DNA of 64,000 nt from Rhynchopus euleeides. Its lineage: Eukaryota; Euglenozoa; Diplonemea; Diplonemida; Diplonemidae. The notes below the pieces were generated by a model that saw nothing but the letters and a program-made list of their open reading frames with translations, did no database searches and had not been told where the DNA came from. Within the stretch, counting starts at the first letter, position 1; each line of letters starts with the position of its first letter. Positions 10,806 to 23,466 of the stretch are shown one piece after another. The translations under genes and the position numbers were made by a program. The stretch spans positions 2,108,001 to 2,172,000 of the forward strand of contig OY723258.1 of assembly GCA_963210315.1 (NCBI GenBank). Direction: 5' to 3'.

Positions 10806-13469
10806 ATGGCCATGCGGAGGGTGGTGTCGCGCACCGTGGTGGTTGCTGCATCTGCCTCTGCCCCCTCCTCCGCAGCAGCGCCTACCCCGGGGGCTGTGCT
10901 GCGGGCCGGGCGCCGCGCTGCCACAGGGGGTGCGGAGGATTATGGGGACGACACGTGGCTGTCGGGGAGGCAGACGCTGGGCGACCTCAAGAGGATGAAG
11001 GTCGGGCGGAGGAGGAAGTCGGATGTGAGTGGGAGGCTGCCGGCGGTGGATTACCTCTCCAGGATGGAGGAGTCGTACGGCCCGAAGGAGTCGTGGCACC
11101 GCGCGGATGACATGTTCATGCGGAAGGGGATCCCTATCCTCTGCAGGAAAATCGACGACCTCCGGGAAAGGCTCGCCGACTTCCACCGCTACCACAACGA
11201 ATACCGCACCGCAGCCCAGGAGGAGCTCCGGAAGATCCCTCTTTACAAGCGAGAGGCCTGGATGAGCCCCGACCTCACCCGCTCCCTCCTCCTCGACGAA
11301 TTGCGCTCCAAAGGCTACCTCGATGAGTCCGGCAGGCTGAAGGACCTCCCCCAGTCCCTCCCGGTGACCCCCGATTCGCCCCACTCCACGCTTCTCTCCG
11401 GGGGTGATGCTGGCGCTGCGTCGCACCACACGCCCATTCCCACACCCACACCCAGCCCTGTGGAGAAGCCGGAGCAGACAGGGCCCCGGTATATCCCAGA
11501 GGAGTCGGGCGTTGGGAGTGTTGAGAGTGTTGCGTCTGATCTGCCTGCTGTGTCGTCGTCGCCCCCCAGCCTCGGGGAGGCGCCGAAGGGAGGCGCAGGG
11601 GTTGTGTCGGTGGAGGAGGTGGAGGCGGTGGGTGTCGACAGGGAGAGGCGTCCCCTGGTGGTGGATCCGCTGCTCAGCGATGTGCATGCGCCGCAGTTCA
11701 GCGCGCCGCCGGAGGGTATCCCCGTGAGGGAGCAGCCGAAGTATTTCAGCCCCCCGAGCAGGCGCACCGTGGAGCACCTCGCAAAGGCGACTGGTGGCAT
11801 CCCCTCCGACGTCTCCAAGGTGTGGGTGCAGTACCGCAGCAACACAGTGGAGGCCAGCCTCGGCGGCGAGGGCCATTCCATCGACTCCGTCAGCATCATC
11901 GGCAGCGCCGGGACCCACGCCACCACCACGCGGAGGTACGGCAGGGGGGGTGTGGAGGTGCCTGCGGAGGAGGGTGCGCCCGTCCCCGTGCCTCCGGCGA
12001 GGCGGTTTGGGGGGATGGCGGTGGGGGAGCCGGTGGCGGCCGGGGAGCGAGTGACTGAGGAGGAGGAGGAGGAGGACGATGAAACAGACCCTGTGAGACG
12101 GAGGCTCCTTGAGGAGAAGAAGAGGAGGAAGAGGCATCAGTCAGTATGTTGGGGGTCGGGTGGTGGCCCTTTTGTCCGGAAGTGTCGTTTTGTGCAGCAC
12201 GCCACGGTGCGGCACGGTGTCACGCATTTGAGAGATGCAGAGAGGGGGGGGGGGGGGGGGGCATACCGGCGCACACACCCCACGAACCCGCAAAACAGGT
12301 GATTTGGGAGAAGGTGAAAGACCCGGATGTGAAGCCGGGTGAGATGCTGCACGGCATTGTGTCGGAGGCTGCGGCTTCGAGCTCTGCACCCCTTGCGGTG
12401 AAGCTGGAGCAGGCGGGCAATCTGGTGACCAACTCGGAGACGGTATGCTCTGGTGCCAAGCCTGCTCCCACCTGGCTGTCTCACTGCGACGCGCCTTTCA
12501 TTCACACACACACACCCGCGCAGTCGGTTGACCTTGCAGCAGGCCCCCCGACGAAGCCACTGCGAGGCCCTGATGCTATTGACGATCTGCTTGAGACGAC
12601 GCATCACATGTCAAGGTGTGTAACGCTCTTCCTGTAAGCTGTTGCCCGCATGTGTGTCGTGGAGATTGCGCCAAACGATAACGGGCACCATCCATTCGAG
12701 CTCGGGCAGGCGTTCCCGAGACCCAGAAGGCCCGGTGACCCTGGAGCCTTCCCCATGGCCTCCAGGGTCTGCCGCACCAGGGGGCCCAGCAGTGACGGAG
12801 CACTGCAGGCAGCGCTGCCTGCAGCTCCGCCACCATGTCCTCGTGGCCGATCGCGGGCGGGGGCACGGGGGTGGCCTTCCCACCACCCGGCGGAGGCTGC
12901 GGGGGGGGCGTCACCCGCGTTGTTAGCACAACTCCAAAAGAAAAACTAAGCCTGGTGCCATCCACCACCACTCACCACCCCTTCGAACAGCGATGCGGTC
13001 GTCAACATCCGGCAGGAGAAGCAGAGGCTGATGCAGCAGCTGAAGCCGTCTGTCATCACCGGGTCGCAGAAGGTGTCGACAGTGCCGCACCACCCCGACC
13101 AGCTGCCGTACGACCAGGAGATTGCCACTTCCACTGGCGTGTGGTACACCTTGAGCACAACCGAGGGGTTCCCGGGCAAGACGCTGTCGAGGGGCAAGAG
13201 GTGGCCGCGGCAGGGCGCTGTTCTCGTCCCCTTCGAAGTGCACGAGGTATTGGCTGCATGTGTTTTGACCCCCTCTGTGCACCCACAGAGGGCGGGTGAT
13301 TTTCTCTTGCAATGCAGCCCCACACAACACCCACCTCTTCCCCTCTCCTATCTCACAGGCGCTGAAGAAGGGCGGCTACGAAGAGATCAAGGCCAGGCAG
13401 GATCTGGTGGAGCTCACCTCCCCGTCACGCGCTGACGTGCAGCTGGAGGACCCGGATGATGACATGTGA
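10806..13469 (+). CDS. Conserved-looking protein of unknown function, possible organelle targeting
   Basis: Five exons are inferred: 10806-12143, 12299-12442, 12524-12615, 12991-13246 and 13359-13469, giving 646 residues. All four introns end CAG; donors are GTATG, GTATG, GTGTG and GTATT. The first 45 residues are rich in Arg, Ala, Ser and Thr without acidic residues, as in mitochondrial presequences, but this is inference. Residues about 50-180 are a charged, globular-looking segment (WLSGRQTLGDLKRMKVGRR, then a helical DDLRERLADFHRYHNEYR). The middle is Pro/Ser/Gly-rich and probably disordered. The C-terminal exons contain a short helical segment and a Trp-containing stretch near the end. 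I recognise no family. The start is the first ATG of the frame. Confidence 0.7.
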
Positions 13470-14084
13470 AATCCTTCTCCTTGTTCGGCTTACTTGATCT
13501 CCCCCTTCCATCTCAGCTGATAGTCGGTGCTGCCTCCAGGTCACGCAACTTCCGTGCGGGCCTGTCGCCCCACCTGGAGGCCAGCTCTCTACTCTCTGCG
13601 ACAACGCAAACTATCCCAGGGATTCCTGGCAAGACGCCCCTAATGCAGTGTATGGAACTGCCGAGTGTTGGCAGGGAGACGAGGTGGAGCTGATCACCAA
13701 AGGCTCTAGGAGGAGGAAGGGGGGGTTGTTACGCCCCCCGGGGTTGTCGCCCCGTAGAATCTCAAGGGAATGCGTGTGTCCGAAGGCCCGCAGGCTGCTG
13801 CAGGGGGGGGTGCTGAACGGAATTCAGATCGTCTGTCTTTCGGCTGGGGGGGTTGTGTGGCGGTGTCCTCCGGACGGACACCTCGTGGCCTGTGGCAGCG
13901 ACGGATCAGGCGCAGTCCAAAGAGAGCAGGCAGGGTGCCCCCCCCCCACCCTCCCCCACACCCATTCTCGCCAGGGCAGTCGCTTTAATTCCTTCTGCCA
14001 GATGATATGCCATATTCTGCAGTGTTTCACTCACTCAGCAGCCTCGGCTTCTGCAGTGTCGCCGCACCCTGCTCCGCCCGCGGA
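13470..14084. other. Intergenic spacer
   Basis: No gene is supported. The spacer has several G and C runs, for example about 13802-13810 and 13940-13958, and leads into the second copy of the 237-bp repeat. Confidence 0.45.
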
Positions 14085-14321
14085 TGTGGAGCTTTCCAAT
14101 GATTACATCGTGCATGTCGAGATCTTATGAGAGCGGCCTTGTGCCGCGTGATTCCAACACCCACGTTCATTACAACCAAGATCTATGAGGCAGGCTTTGC
14201 GGCATGGCGGTGTGGGGATGTGGTGGCGTGGCGTGCCCCGATGATTACACAAACAAAGGTCGAGATAATGAGCCCAGGCCCTGATTCCAACACCTGTTCG
14301 TTCAACCAAGATCTATGAGGA
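14085..14321 (+). repeat. 237-bp gene-upstream repeat, copy 2
   Basis: This is a near-identical copy of 4414-4650 with the same two-module structure and orientation. Differences are a few substitutions near the first ATGATT and in the central GT-rich part. It ends 124 bases before the start codon of the receptor-like cyclase-domain gene. Copies flank no common mobile-element ends that I can see, so gene-linked duplication or a shared regulatory or RNA module is more likely than random insertion. Confidence 0.85.
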
Positions 14322-14445
14322 CACACCCCCCTGTCTGTGCCTGTGTCCTCCGTGTGTTGCCTCCTCTCTCCCCTTCCCTTCAATGCACTTCACCCCATGG
14401 CCACACCCACCCCACCCCACACAGGGACAGGCCCGTCGGCCACCC

Positions 14446-17400
14446 ATGCTATTGGCACTGGCACATATTGTGCTCTGTGCCACCATCACAGGCCAGCCCG
14501 CCTGCGCACGCACCCTCAGATCATGCGTCTACCTCCGAAGCGGTGTGGACTTCGGAGATGGGCTGCAGGTGCTCTCCACACAGCGGGAGCTGGCCTACCG
14601 CCCAGGCCCGCAGCTCTCCAACATGTGCAACCCCGCTAACTGGGTGGAGCGCGACGCCTGCTACACATCGGCCTGCGCGCTCCGATTCGAGGTCACTGAA
14701 CCCGCTGCGTACAGGATGAGCGTCTGCGTCACCGACACCGAATTCGAGCCCTTCCTGGAGGAATCCCACATCACACCGGACCACCCCCTCGAGGGGAAGG
14801 AGCTCGAACTCGTCGTGCTGGGGAGCAACTCCTCCACGCGAAAATCCTGCTCCCCCACGGACTACGCCGACGGGAAGGACTACCGCGGAAAGCTGGTCCT
14901 CTTCTTCCGCGGCACCTGCCTCTTCTACCTCAAATTCGCCTACGCCAAACAGGCAGGCGCTGCCTCCGCACTCATGGTCGACACCAACTCAGAGCCCTCC
15001 ATCCTACGACAGACCGTCAGCATGGTGGGCGTCGCCGAACCCTCTGCGGGCCTCCCAGGGGGGCACATCCCACGGCACCACGGCACTCTTCTCCTCGAAG
15101 CCCTCTCCCAAGGCACGGTGGTAAAGGGCCGTTATGTCGCATCCTGCCCAGAGGTGGGCGCCACCTCCGCACCCTCCCGGCCAGAAGACCTCCCCGACTC
15201 CACTATTCTGGGCAGCTGCCCCCACCCGGGGCTGATCCGGAAGTGTGACGGGGAGCAGTACTCTGAGCACCGGCTGTGCTCCCGGTGCCCCATGGAGGCG
15301 GTGCACAGCTCCTACCCCGACCTGAGGTTCTGCCTGTGGCCCAGCGACCTGCTCCCGCGGAAGGCGGAGAATGTTCTGTGGCACCTCAGGTCTCTGCCGG
15401 TGAGGATTACCCTAACCTATGTCGTGCCCAACGCGGACACGACATGGTGCAACGCGTCTGACTTCCAGGGTCTCGAAGGGAAGGTGGTGGTCCTCACCCT
15501 GCCGACACGCTGCCTCCCCTTTGAGAGCGCCCGGGCAGCCCAGTCCGCCGGAGCTGCGGGGTTCATCATGCTGTCCCCGAGTTACCTCGCCACCACACAG
15601 CCCGTTGAGGGGCTCTCTGCCTTCGTCCGCATCCCCGTGCATACTGTGGAGCCCAGGAACTGGGGGGTGATCGACAGCACATTCAGGTCGCGGGGCGTGC
15701 CCCACACAGGCTCAGGGTATACCCGATTCGACCTGTCTGTCACAGGAGCTCTCGGGGACGAGCCCCCGCCTGCAGCCCCGGCCAACGGGACAGGGTATGG
15801 TGTTCGCTTCTTTATTGACGCGTCTGCGCTTCCTCCGAATGGGGCGTATTCTCTAGAGTATTCTCCGAGCATTGCGGTGAACACGCTGCTGATGGTGTTC
15901 CTGCTTGGGGTCTGCGTGATGCTGATTGCGATGCAGCGGAGTGCGGCGTCGAAGCTGCAGACGGTGATATCCCCGGAGGGTGGGGCTGCTTCCGGTTCGC
16001 AGGCCGGGGGGGAGGGCGGGAGCGTGGCTCGGGATACGATTGCCGTGCCGCTCAGCGTGGCGTCGCTCGGGCTGTCGCTGTCGCTGATTGTGATCGTTGC
16101 GGTGGTGACGTTTGTCCTCGCGTTCAATGCGGGGGTTGATGCGAAAAACGACGCGCTGTCGCAGAGCAAGCGGGCCTCGGAGGAGAACTACCGCAGTGCG
16201 GTGATGAACACCAACGACATCGCATTCCAGCTGCGGACGAGCGTGATGCTGCAGGTGACTCGTGGCCTGGCTGCGATTCTCGGGCAAGGGGAGCAGATGG
16301 CTTCCTCCGTTGCCGCGCTTTACTTCGAGTCCAACACCTCGTGGAACACCTTTGCGGATAAGTACTCCTCCCTGGTGCAGCTGATGCGGCGCAACCCCAA
16401 TTGGAAGGCAACCGTCCTGACGGAGAACGGATACCTCTTTGCGCTGAAGAAGAAGACGACAGAGGAGTATCCGGGGTACCCGCATATCTCCAAGACGAAC
16501 AACGGGTACCCCTACGGCACGACCCGGATGTATTACAACGCGGCCCTGGGGCAGAACGACCCCCGCACGTCGTACCCCCCGCATGACTACGACATGTTTT
16601 ATCGCGTGGGGGCGTGCCTCGGCAACCCATTCGAGTTCACGCGGGATCTTCCGGATCGGAGCTTCAAATGGCACCTCACGCATAAGACGTGCATCAGCGA
16701 GGAGGACGAGGCGATTGGGTACAGCGCACCTCTGACGGTCTACACACCACTGTTCAACTCACGGAGGGAGTATCTGGGGACGGTGCAGGCCGACCTGGGC
16801 CTGGATGTGTTGGCGGCCATCCTGGGAGAGGCGATGACCCCGCCGAGCGCTGTGAACATGACGATCGTGGTGATGGACTCCGAGACGCAGCACATCGTTG
16901 CGTCGACAGCCTACCACCACTCCCGCAGATACATGCAGATCAACGTCCTGACGATGCTGTCGATGAACTCCCTCTACACCCTCGACGACATCCCACCTGT
17001 GCAGCTGCTCGCCCTGGGCCACTTCCTCTACCAATACAAACACATGGACAGCCTGGAGAATGCAACCGCCTTGCAGGGTCTCGGGCTGCAAGGGGGTCTC
17101 GGCATTGCCCCACACCTGTCGGTGCAACCTGAGGGCACAGACAGCCACCGACACAGCCACGGGCATGATATGGATGGCGTTGACCAGGTGCATGGCGACT
17201 ACAGCGGGGACGACGTGCACTCCAGGATGGCCCATCTGGCGGAGGGGATCTCTGTGGAGATCGACCAGAAGGACTTCTTCAGGGAGCCCAGCCACCACTT
17301 CCTGGTGATGGATGTGATGGCGGGTGAGGAGGCGGGCAGCAGCCCCTCCGACTTTTCCTACAACGACTTCACGGTGTCGGTGGAGGGGTGCGGTGGGGCG

Positions 17401-19987
17401 GGGCTTCCCTGCGGCGTGGTGCGGCGCGACGGGGAGCCCGCCGCAATGGCATTCGACGGCTCGGGGCAGGTCGAGGTTGCGAAATACCTGAAGACCACCC
17501 ACCCCGACGTCGCCGCCACCCGCATCGGGACTGGGTCCGACCCTTGGAGGAGCTCGTTCTCCGCCTACAACTACACCATGCCTGTGCCGTCGCAGCCCGA
17601 CAAGACGTGCATCGGGTTTGCGGAGGCAGTCGCCGACGTCCCTTCGCGGTGCATGCTGCAGCAGCCCTTCCTCGAGCAGAGCTACTCTATCTTCGTGAAG
17701 TTCTACCCGCATGAGGACATCGACCCCTATGATGTCGACCAGCGCCTCTTCGGCGACTCAGGCGAAGGTGCAGGCCTTCTCCGCCTCCACGCCAGCGGGC
17801 ACCTCAAGGTCGGGGTGCTGAGCTATGCCTGCCGCACAGACCTCTTCCGCTCCGCCATCACCGGGGGTCGGTGGCACAGCATCGCAGCGGTTGTGGATCG
17901 GCTGAAGATGACATGCACGGTCTACTTCGACGGGCAGCGCGTCTCCCAGGGGAAGATCGCCACCACAGATGGGAACGGAATGTTCGCCGACCAGAGCAGG
18001 ACCCCGCCCTACGTCATCGGGCAGGGGTTCCGGGGGGAGATCGCCAGGCTGCGTGTGTGGGAGAGGCCCATCGAGCCGGAGGAGGTGGAGGTGCTGCACA
18101 GGACAGGCGAGATGGTGCGGCACGTGCCCTCCCGGAGGTGGTATGCGCAGACGCAGGGGTTTGTGAGGAAGTCTTCGGCGTCTACGATGGACTGGATGGT
18201 GGGTGTCATGATCCCCCGCGATGACGTGATGCGGCACATCGACCTCAACAACCTGGTCTCGCAGAGGAATCTGGAGATCCAATCCGAGGCGCTGAACAAC
18301 AGGCTCTGGCAGAAGAACATCGAGACGGTGTTCATCATCTCCGTCCTCTGCCTCGCCTCCGTTATCGTGTTCCTCATCTTCAACGACGCCATCACGCGCC
18401 CCTTCGCCCAGATTGCAACTCTGATGACCGAAGCGGCTGTGCTGCGCATCGACGAGATTCCCGAGCAGACATCGCACATCCTCGAGCTGAACGCCATCCA
18501 GAGCGCCATGGTGTTGATGCTGAAGAACCTTCGGGAGTACCGTGCGTACATTCCACAGTCGGTGTTGGCAGACAGCACCGATGATGGTGCAGATGAGGAC
18601 AGTGCAAAAGCAAGCTCTTCGAAGGGGTACCGTGCAAGCCGCCCCCGCGAGTTGGGGAGCGCGGTCGGCAGCATCAACGCGGTGGCAATAGGTGGGGGCG
18701 GTGGGCTCCCGACATCGCCGGGCACAACTGCCGGTCCCGTCACATCGCTGCGTGTGGTGAGCTTCAACAACGGGCACCACCAGGGGAGTGCCGGAGGGGG
18801 CAGCCACTGCAGCCCGAGCCACGTCAACCTGCTTAACAACGGTCTGAACTCCCCGACGAACAGCATCACGCTGCTGCACAACCCCAGCGGAAGCACCTTC
18901 AGCGCGTTTGGCGGGAGCGACACCCCCATGAACGCGGTGCCCAGGGAGATGGTGTCTGTCGGGAGCCCGCGGGGGAGCATCAGCAACGCAAGCCTGGCGA
19001 GCGACAACGGCAGCGACATGCCGGTGTTTGGGTCGCAGCGGTTGGCCATGGCGCTATCGCTGCATAAGAGGCGCATCTCGTTTGTGGTGGTCAACATCTG
19101 CGACTGGCATGCGAAGGTGCTCTCGCTGAGCGAGGCACGCACCCTGTCGCTGCACACCCTCGTCTTGCAGAAGGTGCTCGATGCCTTCGCAGGGGAGCGC
19201 GGCATCAGCGAAGTGTTCTCGGGGGACCGCTTCCTCTGCTCCTTCAACGCGGCGCGGCAGGTGGCGCACCACAGGTTGCGGGCATGTGCCGCGGCGTGCC
19301 GGGTGCGGGACACGCTGCGTGATGAGAATATCTCCATCTCGAGCGCCGTGGTGTGTGGCGAGGGGCGTGTCGGCAACATGGGGTGTGGGGCGATGAAGAA
19401 GTTCTCCTTCGTGACCCCCGTGCTCACCTGGGCCTACGCGCTGGAGAGGTACGCACGCTCCCTCAACATACCCGTGCTCTGCGACAGCTGGATTTACAGC
19501 GAGACCATCGACTCCTGCTTCATGAAGATCATCGGGGCTGTGTGGTTCCGCAAGCGGCACCAGCGCCGCATTGTCCTCGCCGAGCTGGTAGGCCGCAGGG
19601 GCGGAGCCCCAGGGGGTCGCAATAGCCGCCAGAGCAGCGACTGGATGTACCAGGCGCAAGGGGCAGGCGACCCGCACCTCGGGTGGAATAAGTTTGTACA
19701 CCACGTGCTCGGGGAGGACTGGCAGGTATGCGCGGCGGCTTCACAATATGGGGTGGGTTATTTCACGTTGTGGTTCTCTCCAGTCACGGCATTTGACACC
19801 CACTCTGATGTCGCCACCACCTGTCTGGTCTGCATACCCCACACCCACACCTCTCCCCCCCTCTCTGCAGGAGGCCAAAAACCTGATGTACCACGTCTGC
19901 GATTCGGAGTCTTCGAAGGTGTATGCACAGCTGTGCAACGCCATCAGCCATAAGGAGTATACCGTGCCGGAGATTCTGTACCACTGA
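14446..19987 (+). CDS. Receptor-like membrane protein: PA-PA / Cache-LamG / HAMP / degenerate class III cyclase domain
   Basis: Two exons, 14446-19725 and 19871-19987, encode 1798 residues. A signal peptide at residues 1-22 is followed by two protease-associated (PA) domains near residues 100-230 and 320-410 (GKLVLFFRGTC and GKVVVLTLPTRC blocks). Membrane segments lie near 478-496, 537-560 and 1294-1315. Between the second and third lies a large extracellular Cache-type sensor, about 561-1290, with a concanavalin A/LamG-like domain inserted at about 978-1225. A HAMP-like linker and a disordered stretch lead to a cyclase-homology domain at about 1540-1720. There the first metal Asp is Asn (VVVNICDW) while the second, in FSGDRFL, is kept, so nucleotide cyclisation is doubtful. 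An in-frame ATG at 14383 would mask the signal peptide and precedes a polypyrimidine-CACACAG, so 14446 was preferred. Confidence 0.8.
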
Positions 19988-22030
19988 CGTTGCCCTGCAG
20001 CTCATGATCTGATGGGTGGGTCTTCCCGTGCACCCAGGTTTGTGCGTGATTGGGCCTGTGTGTCCTACATGGTGTATCGCAACAGCCCAGAGCAGGAGCA
20101 GGAAGTTGTGGGGAGTGCGAGGGACGGGAGGAAGAAACGTTATCGGAACGAAATCTTATCACCCCCCCGCTCTTTTGTGTTGTGTGATTTTTTCAAAACC
20201 GCACTTTTGATGCGAGCGAAAAGTAAAATAAAAGTGTCACGTGCTGATCCGTGTCATTCGTGATTCATTTCCCCCAACGCGCTCCAGAGTAACGAAGGCA
20301 GCGATCATAGGTGTGCGGATCCGTCAACCTATACCGGAAAACGGAAGCAATGTTGCTGAATACAGCAGTGTATATCTCAGTGACGCTTCCAACTTGCAAA
20401 ATATGTTGCCCGACACTTATTCGGGCAGGGTGTGTGCTGACGAGGGCCCCCTGCATTTATCTGAAAAAAAATATCTTGCGAAATTCCGTCTCTCCCTCCC
20501 CCTCCGAGAAGAGCAAAATGCCAGACATTGTCTGTTCCAGCAACCGCAGAGGAGCGAAAACCTGCACGAGCCTGGGTCTGCAGATGCCCAAGCCCCCCTC
20601 ACTTTTGTTGAGACATGCCGGCAAAACGCGCAGCCCCTCTGCAATCACCCCCTCCCTCCCTCTTTCTGCGTCCCTGCTGGGCAGTTCATCCATTTTCAGC
20701 TTGCCCCACCCGCCCACCCCCCGAGCAAGCATTGTGTCTCTTTCCCCTTTCAGTTGACCGGTCTGGACTTCGTCTCTTGGTGTGTGTGCCATGGCATGTG
20801 ACCCCCCCCCCCCCCCCCGCTCCCCACGTACTGCTCTGTGTAATTCAGGTGACGTCTATCCACAAGCCTCTTCCTCACTGATCTTGCCGTTCCTCCCTCA
20901 ACTCATCCCGTTCTACAACTCTACAATCCGAACCACCTGGCTGCATGAGGTGTATGCAGCTGAACAGATGCAACGTTGTGAATAGAATGTGTCTTGACAC
21001 ATTCACAAGAATGTGTCTGATAAGAACCGGCGGCCGTCTTTATTGCACCATCCAGACACCTGGTATCAAGCGAAAGAAGACAGCCATCAGCGCATGTGGT
21101 CAAGTCAATGTACAGTACTGCGCGACACAGATCACGACGCCAGCGCACACAAGGAAATGGGGCATTTGATTTATATTATGCTTTTCACCCCCTCCACTTC
21201 CATGTGGTATGTTTTGTGTTGCTGTCCGTTAAGTTGGCTGCCCCCCCCCCCCCAAAGCCCGCAGAGGCAAGACCATCTGCCCAGCTCTGCCCATCTCTGC
21301 CCCCCCCCCCAAGGTATCCCTTGAGCCGCAACGAAGCTGCCAAAGCAAACGGCACGTAGAGGGGGGGGCCGCTTTTCTCGTTGTGAGTTTCGGCCCCTCC
21401 AACACGACAACCACCCCTGGCAGGCCTTAGCAGGCATCGCCAGGATCAAGGGAAGCCTGGGGTGGCGAGCCTCAGGCCAAAACGGGCGGCCCCACCTTCC
21501 TCCCCACTCGCTTGGGGGCGGTTTCTGCGTTGACGCTTCCACACCCTCGCCTGTGTGACCTGCCTCAAGAAAGTGTCAGAATATTCTGCCCAGCATCTAT
21601 TGTAGTTTGTCAGCGGGCTGGCGTCGCACAGTGAGCCCCCCGGAGTATCCAACGTGAGAAACGTGGGGCAAACGCAAAGAAACAGCTGTGGCCCTTCTCG
21701 TGGGGGGAGGGGGGCAGTCCACGTCTTTGGAGCAAGCAACCCCTTGCTCGCCCTCTACTACACAAACCCCCTACTCCACCCCCACCCCCCCTTTCCACTC
21801 CCCATGCTCAGACTTGGGGGTGTGCAGCACTCTCTTGCCGGCCGAGCTCAGTTTTTATTCTCCCTCCCTGCGGCTGCGGCTGCGGCTGCATCCCATCCCC
21901 GCCCCCCCCCCCCCCCCCCCCCCCCCGGATCGATCTCGTTTTCCAACACAACACATCACAGTTGTCGTGTGGTGCGGCAGCTATTTTACTCCACACATGT
22001 TTTACCCCCACCCCCCCCCCCCGGAACAAT
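19988..22030. other. Gene-free spacer
   Basis: No gene is supported on either strand. The stretch contains poly-C runs (about 20802-20818, 21241-21254, 21301-21310 and 21903-21926) and copy 1 of a 148-bp dispersed repeat at 21339-21486. Open frames are short and show no domain. Confidence 0.5.
21339..21486 (+). repeat. Dispersed 148-bp repeat, copy 1
   Basis: This segment matches 30998-31148 almost base for base, starting GCCAAAGC(A/T)AACGGCACGTAG and ending CCTCAGGCCAAAACGGG. Both copies are in the same orientation. The flanks differ and no terminal inverted repeats were found, so the type of element is unknown. Confidence 0.8.
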
Positions 22031-22420
22031 CACGGTGGGATCTTGTAAATTTTACATGTAAAAATACCGATTTTTACATGTATTTTACATGTATAATACT
22101 TGCATGTCAACTATTATACATGTATAATACATGTATATGCCTGAAATATACATGTAAAATACATGTATATCAAGTAAAAATACATGTATAATAGTTGCAT
22201 GTCAACTATTATACATGTATTTTTACTTGATATACATGTATTTTACATGTATATTTCATGCATTTACATGTATTTTACATGTATAATACTTGTCATGCAA
22301 GTATTATACATGTAAAATACTTGCATGACAAGTAAAATACTTGCATGCAAGTAAAATACATGTATTTTACTTGCGTGCAAGTATTTTACTTGTCATGCAA
22401 GTATTATACATGTATTTGAA
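22031..22420. repeat. TACATGTA palindromic arm (left)
   Basis: This arm is a dense array of the self-complementary octamer TACATGTA and variants separated by TTT, AAA, ATA and GCATG spacers. Longer inverted pairs exist within the arm, for example around TATCAAGTAAAA and TTTTACTTGATA. The right arm at about 22950-23262 is its inverted counterpart. The structure could fold into very long hairpins. Confidence 0.85.
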
Positions 22421-23262
22421 CGATTTTGAACGATTTTTGGCCGTGCTCGTAGCATTCCCCGTTGAGGGGGTCGCTATTTCGTGTTCTCCTGGCCGCACGG
22501 AGGCATTGCCTTTCGTCGCCTCTTCCTCTTTTCCTTTGGTGGTGTGTTGGTCTGGCACAGAGGGCGGGACCGTGCTGATATGCACAGTGACGACTCTCCC
22601 TTTTGTTTTGTGCCCGCCTCCACCGAGATTCGGCTGATGCCTCTCAGACTGGGGGCGGGCGGTCGCCGACCCTTTTCTGTACGAGGTTTTCCACAGGCTG
22701 CACACCTGCCCCGCGGCTGTGTGGCAGTCTTCGCGGAGTGCAATGCGAAGGTCTGGCCTGACGTGGTGTGACTATTTAGACTCCAGGTGTCTCCACCCTT
22801 CCTGGTCTGGGGAGCCTCGGTACCCAAGCAGTTTTCGGTCATGCCCTGGACCACGGCCGTGCTAGACTCCTGGTGCAGGCACCCGTCATGGTCCGGGGAC
22901 GGCCCCCCCAGGCAGTTTAACGTCTTACCCAGGACCTTGGTAGCAGAGGTAGGTATTTTACTTGTCGTGCAAGTATTTTACATGTATAATACTTGCATGA
23001 CAAGTATTATACATGTAAAATACATGTAAATGCATGAGATATACATGTAAAATACATGTATATCAAGTAAAAATACATGTATAATAGTTGACATGCAACT
23101 ATTATACATGTATTTTTGCTTGATATACATGTATTTTACATGTATATTTCAGGCATATACATGTATTATACATGTATAATAGTTGACATGCAAGTATTAT
23201 ACATGTATAATACATGTAAAAATCGGTATTTTTACATGTAAAATTTACAAGATCCCACCGTG
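22031..23262. mobile_element. CACGGTGG-ended DNA transposon, palindrome-rich and non-coding
   Basis: The left end reads CACGGTGGGATCTTGTAAAT and the right end is its inverted complement, finishing ATCCCACCGTG. The flanking dinucleotide AT is present on both sides, consistent with a 2-bp target duplication. Both arms (about 22031-22420 and 22950-23262) are AT-rich and packed with TACATGTA palindromes; the centre, about 22430-22945, is GC-rich and has no convincing gene. The eight terminal bases equal those of the 31472-34511 element, which also has a 2-bp duplication. It is probably a non-autonomous member of the same family; the superfamily was not determined. Confidence 0.8.
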
Positions 23263-23466
23263 ATCGAACGCGCCCCCCTGCTCGCTGCTGGCCTACACCG
23301 TGCCGGTTGTGTTGGGTGGGAGTCGACGATCGGGTTTAACCCTTTAAACACCAGGGGGGGGTCGACTTTATTTTCCGTTTTTGCGACCTTTTCTCATTGA
23401 GCCCGAAGCCGCAACCCCGCATTTTTTCATCCGAAAAGTAGGTAATCGGGTGTATTTTGACTCGCG

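Noticed and set aside
10668-12137. A 489-codon minus-strand frame opposite the unknown five-exon gene
   Set aside because: It is a low-complexity His/Pro/Arg/Gly translation that ends in a CCACCA run; it is a shadow of the plus-strand exon.
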